DNA of 64,000 nt from Theobroma cacao (taxonomy: Eukaryota; Streptophyta; Magnoliopsida; Malvales; Malvaceae), in the NCBI RefSeq assembly GCF_000208745.1, contig NC_030851.1, forward strand, positions 29,394,574-29,458,573, given 5' to 3'. Of the stretch, positions 46,362-58,514 are shown in pieces. Positions within the stretch are counted from its first letter, which is position 1. Each line of letters starts with the position of its first letter. Under the pieces are notes generated by a model. The model ran no database searches. It was not told the origin of the DNA and saw only the letters and a program-made list of their open reading frames with translations. The position numbers were made by a program, and so were the translations under genes.

Positions 46362-47911
46362 TGATTGTTTGAAGTGTAAAGCAATGTGTAAGTTGCACAA
46401 TGTACATGACATAAATTTTAGAATATCTATTGAAGCTAAGATACAGTTAGACGGTTGTGTCGTGCTGCTGTATCATGTAACTGAAATCACAACAGGAAGA
46501 GGTTATGAAATAATTTTTTTTTTTCCTTTGGATGCATTCATTGCTTGCTAACATATGACATCCGTGATACGGACAGGACAGCCAATCTGTTGCAACAAGC
46601 TGAGATCTCAACATCTTCTTTTTGCCTCTTGAAGAAGTCTATATACATACCTAATTCAGTTGCTGAAGCTCAATTATAATACTTGTATTGCAATCATGTA
46701 TGCGTATAACTGTGTAACAATTGACTCCAATGAACTTACTGGAAGTGCCTTATCCGAGGTCAACTGGACATGGTTTCATCATCATCTTAAGATGAAAATG
46801 GGCAATCGGTATAATAGGATGCAGTTCTGGGATTCGGACAAGGATAGATGAGAGCTGTACAGCTAAGAAAATGCTTTCTCATGTGCCTCCCTCTCCCTCA
46901 CATTGAATAGATCTCATTCTGCCAGGATGGCTAGCAGGAGAAGAAAGATGGTTTTCCTGCTTTTAAGTTCGCTTCAGCTCCAGGTCAATATATTGAGTTT
47001 AACTTTATCATTAAATAAATAAATAGATAATGGCTTACGACAGCCACTCCCATTTATCAATTTTAGTTCCATTGTTTGAACCACTTGCTTCTGCTTGCAT
47101 TGGCAAATCTTGACTTCCCGGTTCCCACTCCAGCCTGTCATGCGTCCAAAGTCATCAGATTTTAGATTGCTCCCAAAAATCATTTAACCACCATTTGCGA
47201 ATAAAACTGCTCCAAGTTGTTTAACAACCGTGAAAATTGGAAATTTACTGCCCTTCTACAGCTAAATTATTTTCTCTTGAAAATTAGTTGCTACTTTCCT
47301 GTGAAGAAATAACCAAACCATAATCCCCCTTTAATGTTTATGACAACATCATGTTTTCAAGTACAACGCTTGAAGCTTAAAGCCACTTGATTTTGCAGTC
47401 TGCTGCAAACGTTTTATGTGCTAATGGTAACATAAAATAAGACAAGTTCATAGCACAGCAACTAAAATCAACTGCAATAATTTCATTGATTAACCATGAG
47501 CCAATTTTGTAACAACATAAGCTCCATAATACCTTATTGGTCAAACATAGAAACTGCAGGAAGTTGGAGATAACAAGCAATCAGTCATCCATATCTTGAA
47601 TTTGAAATATGTTTGGCCAAAAAATTCTACATCAAAAACCAATTAATGAAGCACATAAGGACGCAAGTATCAAAATTAATATTTTACAAAGGATAAATTT
47701 GTTGGCAGTGTGCTATAATTATCCTCTGCTAAAGCAAGAACATTACTCTCTACTGGATTTTACCCAACTTTATCGCAGTGAAAATGCAATGGGATGAAGG
47801 TTACTCACTGAATGCTTTTAGCTAGCATAAGAAGAGACTTAAGTAGAATGTACAGAGCATGTATTTTTGAATCTGTGTCGTGAACAAAACTATGAAGTTC
47901 CTTCAAAGCAG
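46362..47911. other. Spacer between CRR28-like and DUF569 genes
   Basis: Convergent 3' regions of the two genes. No repeat family or coding sequence was recognised; the short reading frames lack domains. Confidence 0.5.
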
Positions 47912-50900
47912 CTCACAAATTAATTCCTTGTTTTGCAAAATCTCTCGCCACTGCAACACCCAAAGAAAAGAAAGTAAATGATAAGGCACATAGATAAAGA
48001 GAAACCATGTCATATGAAGCAGAAAGAAAGGGCCAAGAAAATATAAGGTATTACAAGGCCACCATAACCAATGGAGCTATACAGATGATATAGTGAAAAA
48101 GAAACGTCTCAATATTATGTTAAAAGAATTTATCGAATCAGATGCAGTTAACATTAAACTGTTCCAAAACATTTCCCCAAGGCTATGCCTGTTAGGAGAG
48201 AGTGGGGAAATGGCAAAAGTTAGGTGGAGAAATAGAAAGATGCCCGGTATTTTGTTGGCCTCGCAAAAACTAAACCAAGTTGGAAAGATCAGAGAAAATG
48301 ATAGTGTCGTAAGTCAAATTTATATATTTTCCAATTTGTTCTTTTTCAAAATTTTCCTTCTCTATCTTCACTTGTAAGCAGCATACTGGTAAATTAAACC
48401 AGTTATAATTCTTTTCTCTCATTTCATTTTACTTCTGCAAGCAAAGAAAAGAAAAGGAACTTCTTTCTTTCAATAAATTTTCTGTCACAACAAATAGACC
48501 ACATCCCTTAATACACATATTTGGTGTTAAGATTGTGAAGGCAGCGTATTTGGACCTATACAAGAATTACATTTGCAAATACTTAACATATTGCAATTGT
48601 TCTTTGCAAGTTGCAACTAGTCCACCAAGCAGAACATGACTAATAGATAATCGAAGTATGAACACATAAGAAAGGCAAGCAAAATGGCAATACACATCAA
48701 TATTATTTATCGCATCGACTTTATTAAGCTCTCAACTTCATGATAAGAAATTCAACTTCTATCACAAATGGAAGAGAGAATTTACTATGCATATGCATTA
48801 AGCATAACATGTATTGAAAAGAGTTGATAGAAAAATCATAGCAACTCAACGAGAAGTCTCACCTTTTGATGCTAATGGAACTAGAACAACATGCATATCT
48901 GCATTGTTGGGAGGAAGCTGCAAGCGAAGAGGAAAAAGCTTCCCATTTAACGGACTGCGAGTACACACCACAACATCCTCAAGGCCTGACTCTTCCTTCA
49001 ATTTGTGAGTCAATTCATCCACACTATTACCCTTAAAACTAAAAGAGTAACCCTCCACTGCCTCATCATCAACCTCCCCATTATCATCTGCTACATGGTA
49101 GTATATTGTCCGACCTTCCGATTTTGGCGGTGAACCCACGTATGAATCACTTGACTACAAATAAAAAAAATAAAAATTTGAGTAAAAAACCCACATAAGA
49201 ATCACTTGGCTACATATCAAACAAATGAAATGAAAAAACAATTAACCCAAAAGTTAAATTATTAAAAGAATAGATTTCAAGAAATAACTTTGGCCCTGCC
49301 CTAACTCTGATACTAGATTGCAAGCTAAATGAATGTACAACCAATGTGTATCAAATACCGTAATTGATGATTAAGAAATACTAACAAAAGGTTAAAGACA
49401 AGTTTAGATCTTTCAACCTCTTGTCTAGAAAAGTTTCCAGATTTGCCTGAAACTGCAGAAGGCGAAGTAAATTCAAAGTCCAATGAATCAGCGTGACGAA
49501 TAGCAGGAGGAAACGAGGGCTGATGGCCACTCCCTGGAGACTTGACTTGAATCTCCACAATATCCACATCCCACAACACCCAATCTTGTGTAGCAGTCCT
49601 ATGAGGAATATCGTGCGTCACCGAGTTCCTCCAAGGCGGTAACCCTCCATTTGCTCTCAAGAAGTTACCGTACCGAGTCTTGAGCTTAACCTGAGACCCT
49701 TCTCTAATGGGTTCCCACTCGACCGATGAGTCGAGCCTCCTAGGGAGTGACTGAATCACCTTTCGACCGGTCATCCCAAGTAAAAAGGGTTGGTTCGAGG
49801 CAGTGAGATACTTGTTGTAAGAGCTTTTCAGGCGGATGATGTTTTGGGATCCGGGGACGAACTCGACGGTCCATCGGGCGTTTTTGGAGGATCCGTTTCG
49901 GTCTTGAGTAACGGAATCCTCGTCTTCCTCGGCGAGGAGATACTTGTCGTGGTGGCTGCGGAGACGCACCGCTTTGGCGTTGAGGAACAAATCCATTCCC
50001 GTCCGGTAATTGTTGGAATTGACCTGTTGAAAAAAATGGAAGAAGAAGGAAGAGGAAGTGATTAAACAAAGACCAGACTTTTCTCCTATTATTATCCTAA
50101 TTATTTTTTTTTATTTACTGGAGATGAAGTCTTTAAAATACGAGGGAAAGTGAGGGTGGGTAGATGGGTGCCAGTCAGGGCCAGCCACTGTGGAACGAAT
50201 CATGCACACGCGGCAATTACGTGGCAGATTTCCTTCATTTAAGGTTAAAGATTTCGCCCAAGTTTCGTGTGAGTATACTTGGGCCATATTGGATTGAAGG
50301 GAAGCATTATCTCACCTTTTCTTCAGTTTTCTTTAAATAAAATCACTTTTAAAGGTTTAAAAGTTAATTAAATCAAGGATTCTTAACTTTACTATCAATA
50401 TGTTTAACGGATGTCCTTGATATTTACAAAGTTACTATGTGTCCTTATCCATGTGGACAAATTTTATCATATGTCATATGTAGCTAATTAAAGTTTTTTT
50501 TTTATTTTTTTCCGACCCATTCCCCGGGCGGCCAGATCTACAGCCCTGCCGATGCCGCTCAGGGGCGAGCGAAAGAAAAAAGAAATATTAAAAAATAAAA
50601 CTTGATTGTCATGGTATCTAACAGTAGAGTTATTACAAAAGTCTTTAATTGAATTCTAAATTGATTAATAATAAACATTAAGATAGTTTAAGTCCCAAAA
50701 ACTAAGTTTTACCTGTTTTCAACTAGTCAATTTTCAATATTTTAAAATAGGATAGAAAATCCATTTTTTTATCTAAAGACCTCTAACCTCGACTATCGAC
50801 CTACTCCCTCAATTATAACTATCACTCAAATAACAGATGTCGACCAATTAAACCGTGTGACTGATCACTGTCGGCTCCGATCAGTTGATTGTATCTATAA

Positions 50901-53614
50901 GAGCTCAATCTAATCTTATTTTTCAAAAAAAAGAAAAAACTAAGAGACATTTGAAATTATTTATAATGAGAAAATCAATTAGCGTATGCTTCACGTCTTT
51001 GCCCACTTCTTAAATCATGTGGCTAAAGACAAGAAGGTTTGTACATATTCAGTTTTCATACGGACAAAACAACAAAGGAAAGGTGATTCAAGGAATCATT
51101 CATTGTCCATGACTCAGCAATCTTTCGAAGGTGAACCCCACTCGGGATAGGCTTTCATTTTTCAGCTACTGTGACGCCATTACTTAACCGGTCAGTTGTT
51201 TTAAGGATAGTAGGCGGAGATTCACCACAATTGGGCCTATACAATATCTCACAATCTTTTCTTTCTTTTTGTAAATTGCTCAAGGAATGTTTTATTTTAC
51301 TTTTTCTACATAATAATAATAATAATAGTATATACATAGAGAGAAAAGGGTCTACGATTGCCTTAATTTATATCAACCGTGAAAGAAAGAGACTTATACC
51401 CGCCAAGGTGCAGGATTCACGAGCAAAAAGGCATGATTATGGACCTCAAACTCAAAGTTTTTTTGTTTTTTGTTTAACAAAGCTAGTGCGGGAGGGTTGG
51501 TGAAGTGGAGTGTGATTAATCCTGCCACCATTCAGCATGCTCTGACTAATTATTAATTCATTTTTTTTACTATTTTAACTAATGGTTTAACGCCCAGAGG
51601 AATAAACACATATCTATAGGGACTCTCATGTCCTAGTCTAAGATTACTACTACTTGACTTGTAGTCATTGCCCTATATGAAAATACTGATTTCCAACTCG
51701 AGTTTATATATGTATCTCTCTCTTGTTGCTATATTACACCCTATATTTTACACTTGTTCATGTGCTTGTTTGTTGATTTTGTAGTTTGTTTAAAGGAGTA
51801 GATTTGGTAAAGAAATTTGATTAAGTTGTTAATGAACTTTCATACTTACACACTTATTATTTTTATTATTGTTTCTTTTTGGTGTGTTCATACTTATATT
51901 ACATGAATTTGTTACGTATATTTCGTCTGTATATAAAAACATATACATAGTATGAAACTTATTGCACATGTAACCATCACTAACAAATGTCTTCATCAAT
52001 CCTGACACCTTTTCAACGGATTCACACCTCTGTATATGGATGATCTGACGCCATAATATATTGCTCCTAAGTTTTTTACATTATAATATTTTGAGGTTAA
52101 ATTTAAAATTACGCATTATATTTTAGGGTAATTGATTAAATTTATCATTTTATTTTTAAACAAGTGTAATTTTATAATTGAATTTTTTTTAATTCTGTTT
52201 GAAAATTGTTGAAAGTTAGAATATTCATCTATTAGTTCATGAAATATTCTTTTATCATTTAATTTTTGACAATCTTTTAACCAAATGAAAAAGGATAGTG
52301 ATAAAATTACACCAAATAACAAATTTGATCCATTATCTAAACTAAAATGATTATCCTCATCAGCATTGAAAAACACTAGTCATATTGGATTTGCATCGCA
52401 ATCCAAGAGATTAGCCCACTAATTAGTGAGTGCTCCCTATCTTTTATAGAACCCCGAAACCATCCAATACACTTGCAATATGGAAGACTCAACGCAAGCC
52501 ATGGACATCCCCTAAGAACTTCTGGAATGGTGTATTGCACCTATTATCCTTCTTTGCTTAAAGGAAACGTTGATAAACAGTGTGTGAACTCTCTCTATTC
52601 ACAATTACATATTAAACGTCTGATTCTAACAATAATACAAATATAGTTTGTGTCCCTTTCGTGCATGTTTTAGTACTATAGATGATAATGTGTTTGCATT
52701 AGGCAAACAAGAAAAAGTCTGTTTTGCTGAACCCAGTCAGTCAAAATTTAGCTCTACCCACGATATGCATTCACTACGATTTCATCCCTATGGATTGAAA
52801 GTAACTTTGGTTTTATTTGGTGTAGATAGATCGTCAAAAGTAATAACCTGATATAGCTTTCTGTCTTTTCTTCTACGATCAATAATTGAATCAACTTCCT
52901 TTTAATTAAACCTTGATACCAATCAAGTAAGAAAACTTAAATTAACAAGTTTATTCAGGGAAAAAAAAGTACCTGTTTGGCTGACAATTTCGGCGACCCT
53001 GTTGAAACGATTGAAAACCTTGGAGAATTCACCGATGACACGACCGAAATAGGCGAGTGAGCACCTGACCCTAAAATATCATCGCTCAAAGCCTCCAAAA
53101 CTTCATCAGACACTGACGAAAAGCTCGAAACTGACGACAAATACTCCATGAACGACCCGGACTCTGGCACCTGCACTGCCTCCATATCCCATAATATCCA
53201 TTTCTGCGTAGCGCCAGTATGAGGTTCGTCGTGAGTGATGGAGTTCCTCCATGGAGGTGTCCCTCCGTTGGCACGTAAAAATTTACCGCACCAGGTTTTC
53301 AGCTTGATCTGGAACCCGTCTCTTATAGGCTCCCACTGGAGTTTCCAATCCATCCTATAGGGTACCGTTTGCAGCACTTTTTTACCTGTCATGCCCAAAA
53401 GAAAGGGTAAATCGGTGGCTGTGAGGTACTTGCCATGACAGCTTTTGAGGCGGATAACGTTGGGTTTATCTTGGACAAGCTCGACGAACCACCTAGCTCT
53501 TTTTCCTGAGCCGTTGCGGCTTTGACGGACGGTTGCTTGATCATCGTCGGCCACTAGGTACTTCTCCAGGTGGCTTCTGAGTTTCACAGCCTTTGTTTTT
53601 GTAAAGATCTCCAT
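47912..53614 (-). CDS. DUF569 protein with two fascin/actin-crosslinking-like domains
   Basis: Four exons: 52,973-53,614, 49,418-50,023, 48,863-49,154 and 47,912-47,949; 525 aa, all phases consistent. Domain 1 (residues 1-150) starts MEIFTKTKAVKLRSH; domain 2 (from about residue 223) repeats it as MDLFLNAKAVRLRSHHDKYL. Both contain the RLKS...KYLTA and LRANGG.PPWRNS motifs. The C-terminal DUF569 block (GRTIYYHVADDNGEVDDEAV, LPPNNADMHVV) is in exon 3, and exon 4 adds VARDFAKQGINL. The fold is expected to be a beta-trefoil; the biochemical function is unknown. Domain 1's exon ends at CAG|GTACTT with no C-terminal block of its own within 2.9 kb, while domain 2's ATG is preceded by an excellent acceptor (TTTTTTTCAACAG|GTC) in the right phase, so I read one gene. 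From memory Arabidopsis At1g27100 (about 519 aa) has this two-domain form. The alternative is two genes, one ending early at 52,955. Confidence 0.85.
50024..52972 (-). other. Long first intron of the DUF569 gene (or intergenic if two genes)
   Basis: 2949 bases bounded by GT (52,972-52,971) and AG (50,025-50,024). It contains no repeat family I recognise and no DUF569 C-terminal block on the minus strand. The first 500 bases after the second domain (50,070-50,600) are GC-richer and could contain a second promoter. Confidence 0.55.
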
Positions 53615-55663
53615 GTACGAACAAGACCAAGCTTAGAAGTTATAGAAAAAGAATTTAATGGAAAAGGGCGTTTTATAAGTGAAGAAATATTCTTATGTAC
53701 ACAGAGGCAGAAAAAAGGGTGTTCTTTTGCCTAGAAAGAGTGGAGAGGGGCCAGGAGATGCATGGGATTAATTAATCCAGATTCTGTGGGTAAATGATAA
53801 AGGAATGATTTGTTTGATATTTCTTGTAAGGATTAAACTAGTAGGAATTATTTAGTTTCTTAGTTAGCAAGGATGCGAAAGCAGGGCCCGAAGAAGATGA
53901 AGGGGAAATGACCAAAGAGGAGTCTAAATCTTGGGGTTGACGACGAAAGTTCCGGGTACATGCCATCGTTTTTTACAACGCAAATGGTCAATTACCCACG
54001 CGCTCGGATAGGATGATGATGTGGCAGACTAAAGAACGCGGCATCCAATTTATGGGGCGACGAGGGTGCAAGTATTTCGTTGTATGACGCGTGGGTCTGG
54101 CCATTTGGAGGAAGGTCTTGTATTCCCAGTTCCCCCTACCTCTAGAAGCTCAGCTTTAGACCATGACTTCATTTCTAAAATCTATATAGATCAGCGGCAG
54201 CGTTCATACATGAAAAGGTTTGGGGAAACATCATCAGCCGCTGCCCTACTCAAGTTTGAATATTGAAGGAAACATTATTTTACTGCATACAAATTTTTAA
54301 GAATGATGGCACGGCTGATGCCCCTTCTATTTTTACCCTTTTTAACCTCACCCAAGAAAAGAAAAATGATCATGAAACGTACAGTAAGTCAAGATCTATA
54401 TTCGTCATTGCCTACAAATCTTCCAGGAAAATGTTATACTTGGGTTTTCAAGAAGGGCGCAAACCTTCCCGCAATAATGGAAGATTCAATCTACACATTG
54501 AGAGAGGAAAAGGGCCTTTTATCCCAAATCACAGGGTGACATTACATACATAATTTCAAATTCCTGTTCTTTAATGGCCAGCTCCAAAACTATTGAAATG
54601 GCATACTGTTTAAAGCCCAAAATATTGTTTATATGCAACAAGCTCCACGCCTGCATAATTCCCAAAAAAGTAATCAAGCCCAGTGTTGGTGTCAATACAA
54701 ATACTTAAAATTTCAACCTTACTAAAATTTTAACAAGACGCAGAGGCAGAGGCAGCAATTTAGATTAGTGTTAAGTACTGTAGGGTGTAGGCTCTGGGGA
54801 ATTAGACCACCACGCACAGTTCCAGATTCCACTGAAAGACCCCAGCTAAATAGGGGGCGTGGTGCTCTGGTCAGTGGATTTGTTTAAGTCTTTTAGCTTA
54901 TGCTTTTTATCTATGTGTGAACCCAACAAATGTTTAATACTCTAGTTTGAAGAAAGGGTTTACACCTAAGCTATGGAGAGTAGTTTCGTTTTTTCTTTAT
55001 TATTATTATTATTAGTTTCCCAGAAAACGAAAATATAAAAATAAAAACAGTGTCCCGTGAACGGCGTGAACCTTCCCAGTCTTGACACTACTAAGACATG
55101 AAATTTCCGAAGGAATTTCATGGGATATGATGCCATTGTAAGATGGGGGTTTCCTCAAGATCCTCAAACATTTACACTTCGAATACTCCATCTCATCCCA
55201 ATTTATTACATATGTTTATTACAAGTGACTATCATGGTAGTAAATGGCAATTTCCAAAGTTACCATTTCTTTTATATATTTAAAATTAGACCCTAAATCA
55301 AAGCGATTGCACACATTCAAAAAGCAAGCCGTTCTGAAAAAAAGATAAAGAAAGCAAGGAAAGTAGGGCCAGTATTTTCCTTCACCCTGACCCTTGGCTT
55401 TCCTCGGGCCCGCGCCCATTCTTTTTCCTTTTTCTTGTCTTCACCTCACCTCAGTTCACGTGACAACTCCTTCCCCACCCTGCTTCCCTCACCACGATAC
55501 CGAATTGAGGTCTTCCTCTCCCTCTCCCTCTCCACTCCAAGACTCCAAGGACCTAGGCAACCACGCAAGGCAAACATAGATAGCGCTCAACAATTCAGAT
55601 TCAGATCCCTACCTTTGACCCTTTGATGACCTCTATCACTTGCAAAGTCTCCCATCTTCCTTC
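53615..55663. other. Divergent promoter region between DUF569 and receptor kinase genes
   Basis: The two genes are transcribed outward from here. There is no coding sequence; the frames at 54,066-54,553 have no recognisable domain. The last 200 bases are CT-rich (CCTCTCCCTCTCCCTCTCC near 55,515), typical of a plant 5' leader. Confidence 0.5.
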
Positions 55664-55697
55664 ATGCCTCCACCACCATCAATCTCCTCTGTATTAA
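55626..55697 (+). other. Upstream ORF overlapping the receptor kinase start
   Basis: An ATG 38 bases upstream of the chosen start opens a 23-codon frame (MTSITCK...) that stops 34 bases inside the kinase coding sequence, in another frame. If the mRNA includes it, translation of the kinase would need leaky scanning. Confidence 0.5.
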
Positions 55698-57562
55698 CCG
55701 CCATCCTCTTCATCTCTCTTCATCAGCTGGTCGCTGAAGCTACTGTAACTCATCACTCATGTTCCTCTCATCCAGAAACCTTCTCTAGATCCCCATGTCC
55801 ACCCTTCACTTCTACTCCCCCTTTCCCCTTCTCTCTCTCACCGGGCTGTGGCCACCCCTCTTTCCACATCAAATGCTCCACTCCTTACTCTACTATCTCC
55901 ATTAACAACTTCTCTTTTGCTTTACTCAGATATGAACCCAACTCCACTTCCCTCACTCTCTCCCCCCAACCCCCAACAAAGCCCCGTTCCAATTGCTCTT
56001 CTTTCCATTTCCTTTCCATTTCCACTCACTCCATCGATCTTTCAGGTTCCCCATTTCGAATCTCCGACGGTTCTTGTTCAAGACTATCCGTTCTCCACTC
56101 TTGTTCCCCTCCAAATCTCCCAAACTGTAGCCAATGCCCCTGGGAATGCGGGCTCATAAAAAACCCAGTCAAACTCCTCCATGGCTGCGGATCCACCCGC
56201 CCTCTTCCGGGACAAGGCTGCCAACCTGATGTCTTGGGTTACCTTGAAAATTTCTTGTTCACAATGGGTTTTCAAGTAGAATGGGACGAAGCACAAGACT
56301 CTTACTTTTCAAGCTGCAAAAACTGTATATCAAAGAATGGTATTTGCGGCTTCAATTCCTCAGACCCCAACAAACAATTCCTTTGTTTCCAATCCAAAAC
56401 CACCATTTCCCCACCTTGGATTCACGTAGATCACCCTCACAGAATCGCAATCTTATCCTCTGTCTTCACTTTGACATGCATTTTCGTTATTATTTCAGTA
56501 ATAATAGCTATTTTTCGATCCAATAAACTCAAATCTCAATCCATAGAAGACCCAACAACTTTATTCCTCCGCCTTCACCGTTCCGCTAGTCTCCTCCCGC
56601 CCGTTTTCACCTACGAAGAACTCGAATCTTCAACCAACAAATTCGACACAAAACGCAAAATCGGCGACGGTGGCTTCGGGTCCGTCTACTTAGGCCAACT
56701 CTACGACAATCGAATCGTAGCCGTTAAATACCTCCACAAAAACAACCAGTCAGGCAAAGCCTTATCATCCAAATTTTTCTGTAACGAAATCTTAATACTT
56801 TCTTCTATTAACCACCCGAATCTCGTTAAACTTCACGGGTATTGCAGCGACCCTAGAGGGTTACTTTTGGTTTACGATTATGTACCAAATGGAACCCTAG
56901 CTGACCACCTTCACGGCCGTTCAAAAACCTCGCTGACGTGGCAAGTGAGGCTTGAAATCGCTTTGCAAACTGCTCTAGCTATGGAGTATTTGCATTTCTC
57001 CGTCGTGACGCCGATTGTTCATCGCGATATTACGTCATCAAACATTTTTGTGGAAAAAGATATGAGAATTAAAGTTGGGGATTTTGGGCTTTCCAGGCTT
57101 TTGGCTTTCCCTGAAAATTCGTCTTCCGAGTCGGATTTTGTTTGGACTGGGCCTCAGGGGACGCCCGGGTATTTGGATCCGGATTATCACCGGTCGTTCC
57201 GGTTAACAGAAAAGAGCGACGTTTACAGCTTCGGAGTCGTTCTATTGGAGTTGATTTCCGGGTTAAAAGCGGTGGATCAAAGGAGGGAAAAGAGGGAAAT
57301 GGCGTTGGCTGATTTGGCTGTTTCGAAGATCCAGATGGGATTGTTGCATCAGCTGGTGGACCCCGTTCTGGTGCATGATGGGGAAGCGATGGACGGTGTT
57401 GATGCGGTGGCGGAACTGGCGTTCCGGTGCGTGGCGGCTGATAAGGATGATAGACCGGATGCGAGGGAGATTGTGGAGGAACTGAAACGGATCAGGAGCC
57501 GTACACGTGTGCTTAGAGTGTCGTATTCGAATGGGAGTAATACTGACGTGTCAAAGGGTTGA
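55664..57562 (+). CDS. LRK10L-type receptor-like kinase (GUB_WAK / WAK-associated ectodomain)
   Basis: Plasma-membrane Ser/Thr kinase, 632 aa, in one exon. The frame is open 24 bases further upstream but only from TTG, so I start at MPPPPS. A signal peptide covers residues 1 to about 26 (VLTAILFISLHQLVAEA). The Cys-rich ectodomain has the GUB_WAK pattern (SCSSHPETF...CGHPSFHIKC) and the WAK-associated pattern (CSQCPWECG, then CKNCISKNGICGFN near 216-230). The transmembrane segment is about 260-284. The kinase has the glycine loop GDGGFGSVYLG (from about 326), VAVK lysine near 353, HRD at about 451-453 (an RD kinase), DFG near 471 and GTPGYLDPDY. All catalytic residues are intact. The family includes Arabidopsis LRK10L proteins and relatives of wheat LRK10; ligand and pathway are not known from sequence. 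No close tandem copy is present. Confidence 0.95.
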   Translation: MPPPPSISSVLTAILFISLHQLVAEATVTHHSCSSHPETFSRSPCPPFTSTPPFPFSLSPGCGHPSFHIKCSTPYSTISINNFSFALLRYEPNSTSLTLSPQPPTKPRSNCSSFHFLSISTHSIDLSGSPFRISDGSCSRLSVLHSCSPPNLPNCSQCPWECGLIKNPVKLLHGCGSTRPLPGQGCQPDVLGYLENFLFTMGFQVEWDEAQDSYFSSCKNCISKNGICGFNSSDPNKQFLCFQSKTTISPPWIHVDHPHRIAILSSVFTLTCIFVIISVIIAIFRSNKLKSQSIEDPTTLFLRLHRSASLLPPVFTYEELESSTNKFDTKRKIGDGGFGSVYLGQLYDNRIVAVKYLHKNNQSGKALSSKFFCNEILILSSINHPNLVKLHGYCSDPRGLLLVYDYVPNGTLADHLHGRSKTSLTWQVRLEIALQTALAMEYLHFSVVTPIVHRDITSSNIFVEKDMRIKVGDFGLSRLLAFPENSSSESDFVWTGPQGTPGYLDPDYHRSFRLTEKSDVYSFGVVLLELISGLKAVDQRREKREMALADLAVSKIQMGLLHQLVDPVLVHDGEAMDGVDAVAELAFRCVAADKDDRPDAREIVEELKRIRSRTRVLRVSYSNGSNTDVSKG

Positions 57563-58514
57563 TTTGGAGTTGACGTGACGTGGGGGGGGTTAGGTAGGGG
57601 TCCACGTCCACATGTGGGGAATTTGACCTGATCATGTGTCAGAGGTGTTTCTTTTTCATATTTACTGTGGTTTTACACGTTCTTTTCCGCGCCTGTAGCT
57701 ACTTTGTTTGTTCAAGTCTTAAGTAGTAAATTTTGGGAATGTACAGTGGAGTGGTTGGGGGGGAATTTAATTTTGAGACCCCACGAGATTGTAATCAATG
57801 TAAGCATACATGGAACAAGTCAAGTAGCAGTAATAATAAGCTTTGTGCAATGCTACGTCCCAACTAAAATTCCAAAGCTAATAGTGGCGTGAATCATTCT
57901 GATTTTGGTAGGATAATACTTTTCTTGCAAAATGGGGCCAATGGCAATGGGATGTAGCCTTTGTATCTCAACTGGTTTTTCCCTTGGGTGCTACAATTAT
58001 TCATCTCTTTCATTACCCCATTAATTGACGTGGAAAGCTTCAATCTATTGCTTGCCCTCCATGCCCCAGTTCCCAAGTTGGCGGAAAACATATTCAAATT
58101 TTCTCGCGGGGCATGCACTTTCTTTTCAAATCTCACTTGCCCTCTTTTGCCCACATGTAGCTCTAGCCTGTAGGGCATGGCCTTTGTATAAACAGGGTAG
58201 GTGCCTGTGTGAAGTCGGTCATATGCGCTGAAAAAGCTTTGCATCACCCTACCGAACCCACACTGTTGTCTTAAACATGGACACCGCAGAGCAGACTGAA
58301 CCGCAGAAAGCCGAAGTTTTCATGATTTCATGCAAATCTACAGATCATTTCATGTGCTTTCTTGTTATGTCAAAATGTTGATTCAACCAGATGATGTAAT
58401 TTACATGACATGTTATTTTGATAGGTTCCTTGAGGTAGTGAACGATAGTTCGACCTCTTATTAGACTAAAGCACCCAGATTATGGTTTATCTAGACAAGT
58501 TGTGCTCAGAGAGG
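57563..58514. other. Convergent 3' region of receptor kinase and TTC38 genes
   Basis: No coding sequence is supported. It contains both 3' untranslated regions and short frames without domains. Confidence 0.5.

Noticed and set aside
52955..53614. Stand-alone 219-aa DUF569 protein ending VLFFP
   Set aside because: The ending is translation into a GT-starting intron, and the C-terminal block typical of the family would be missing. It was kept only as the alternative to the two-domain model.
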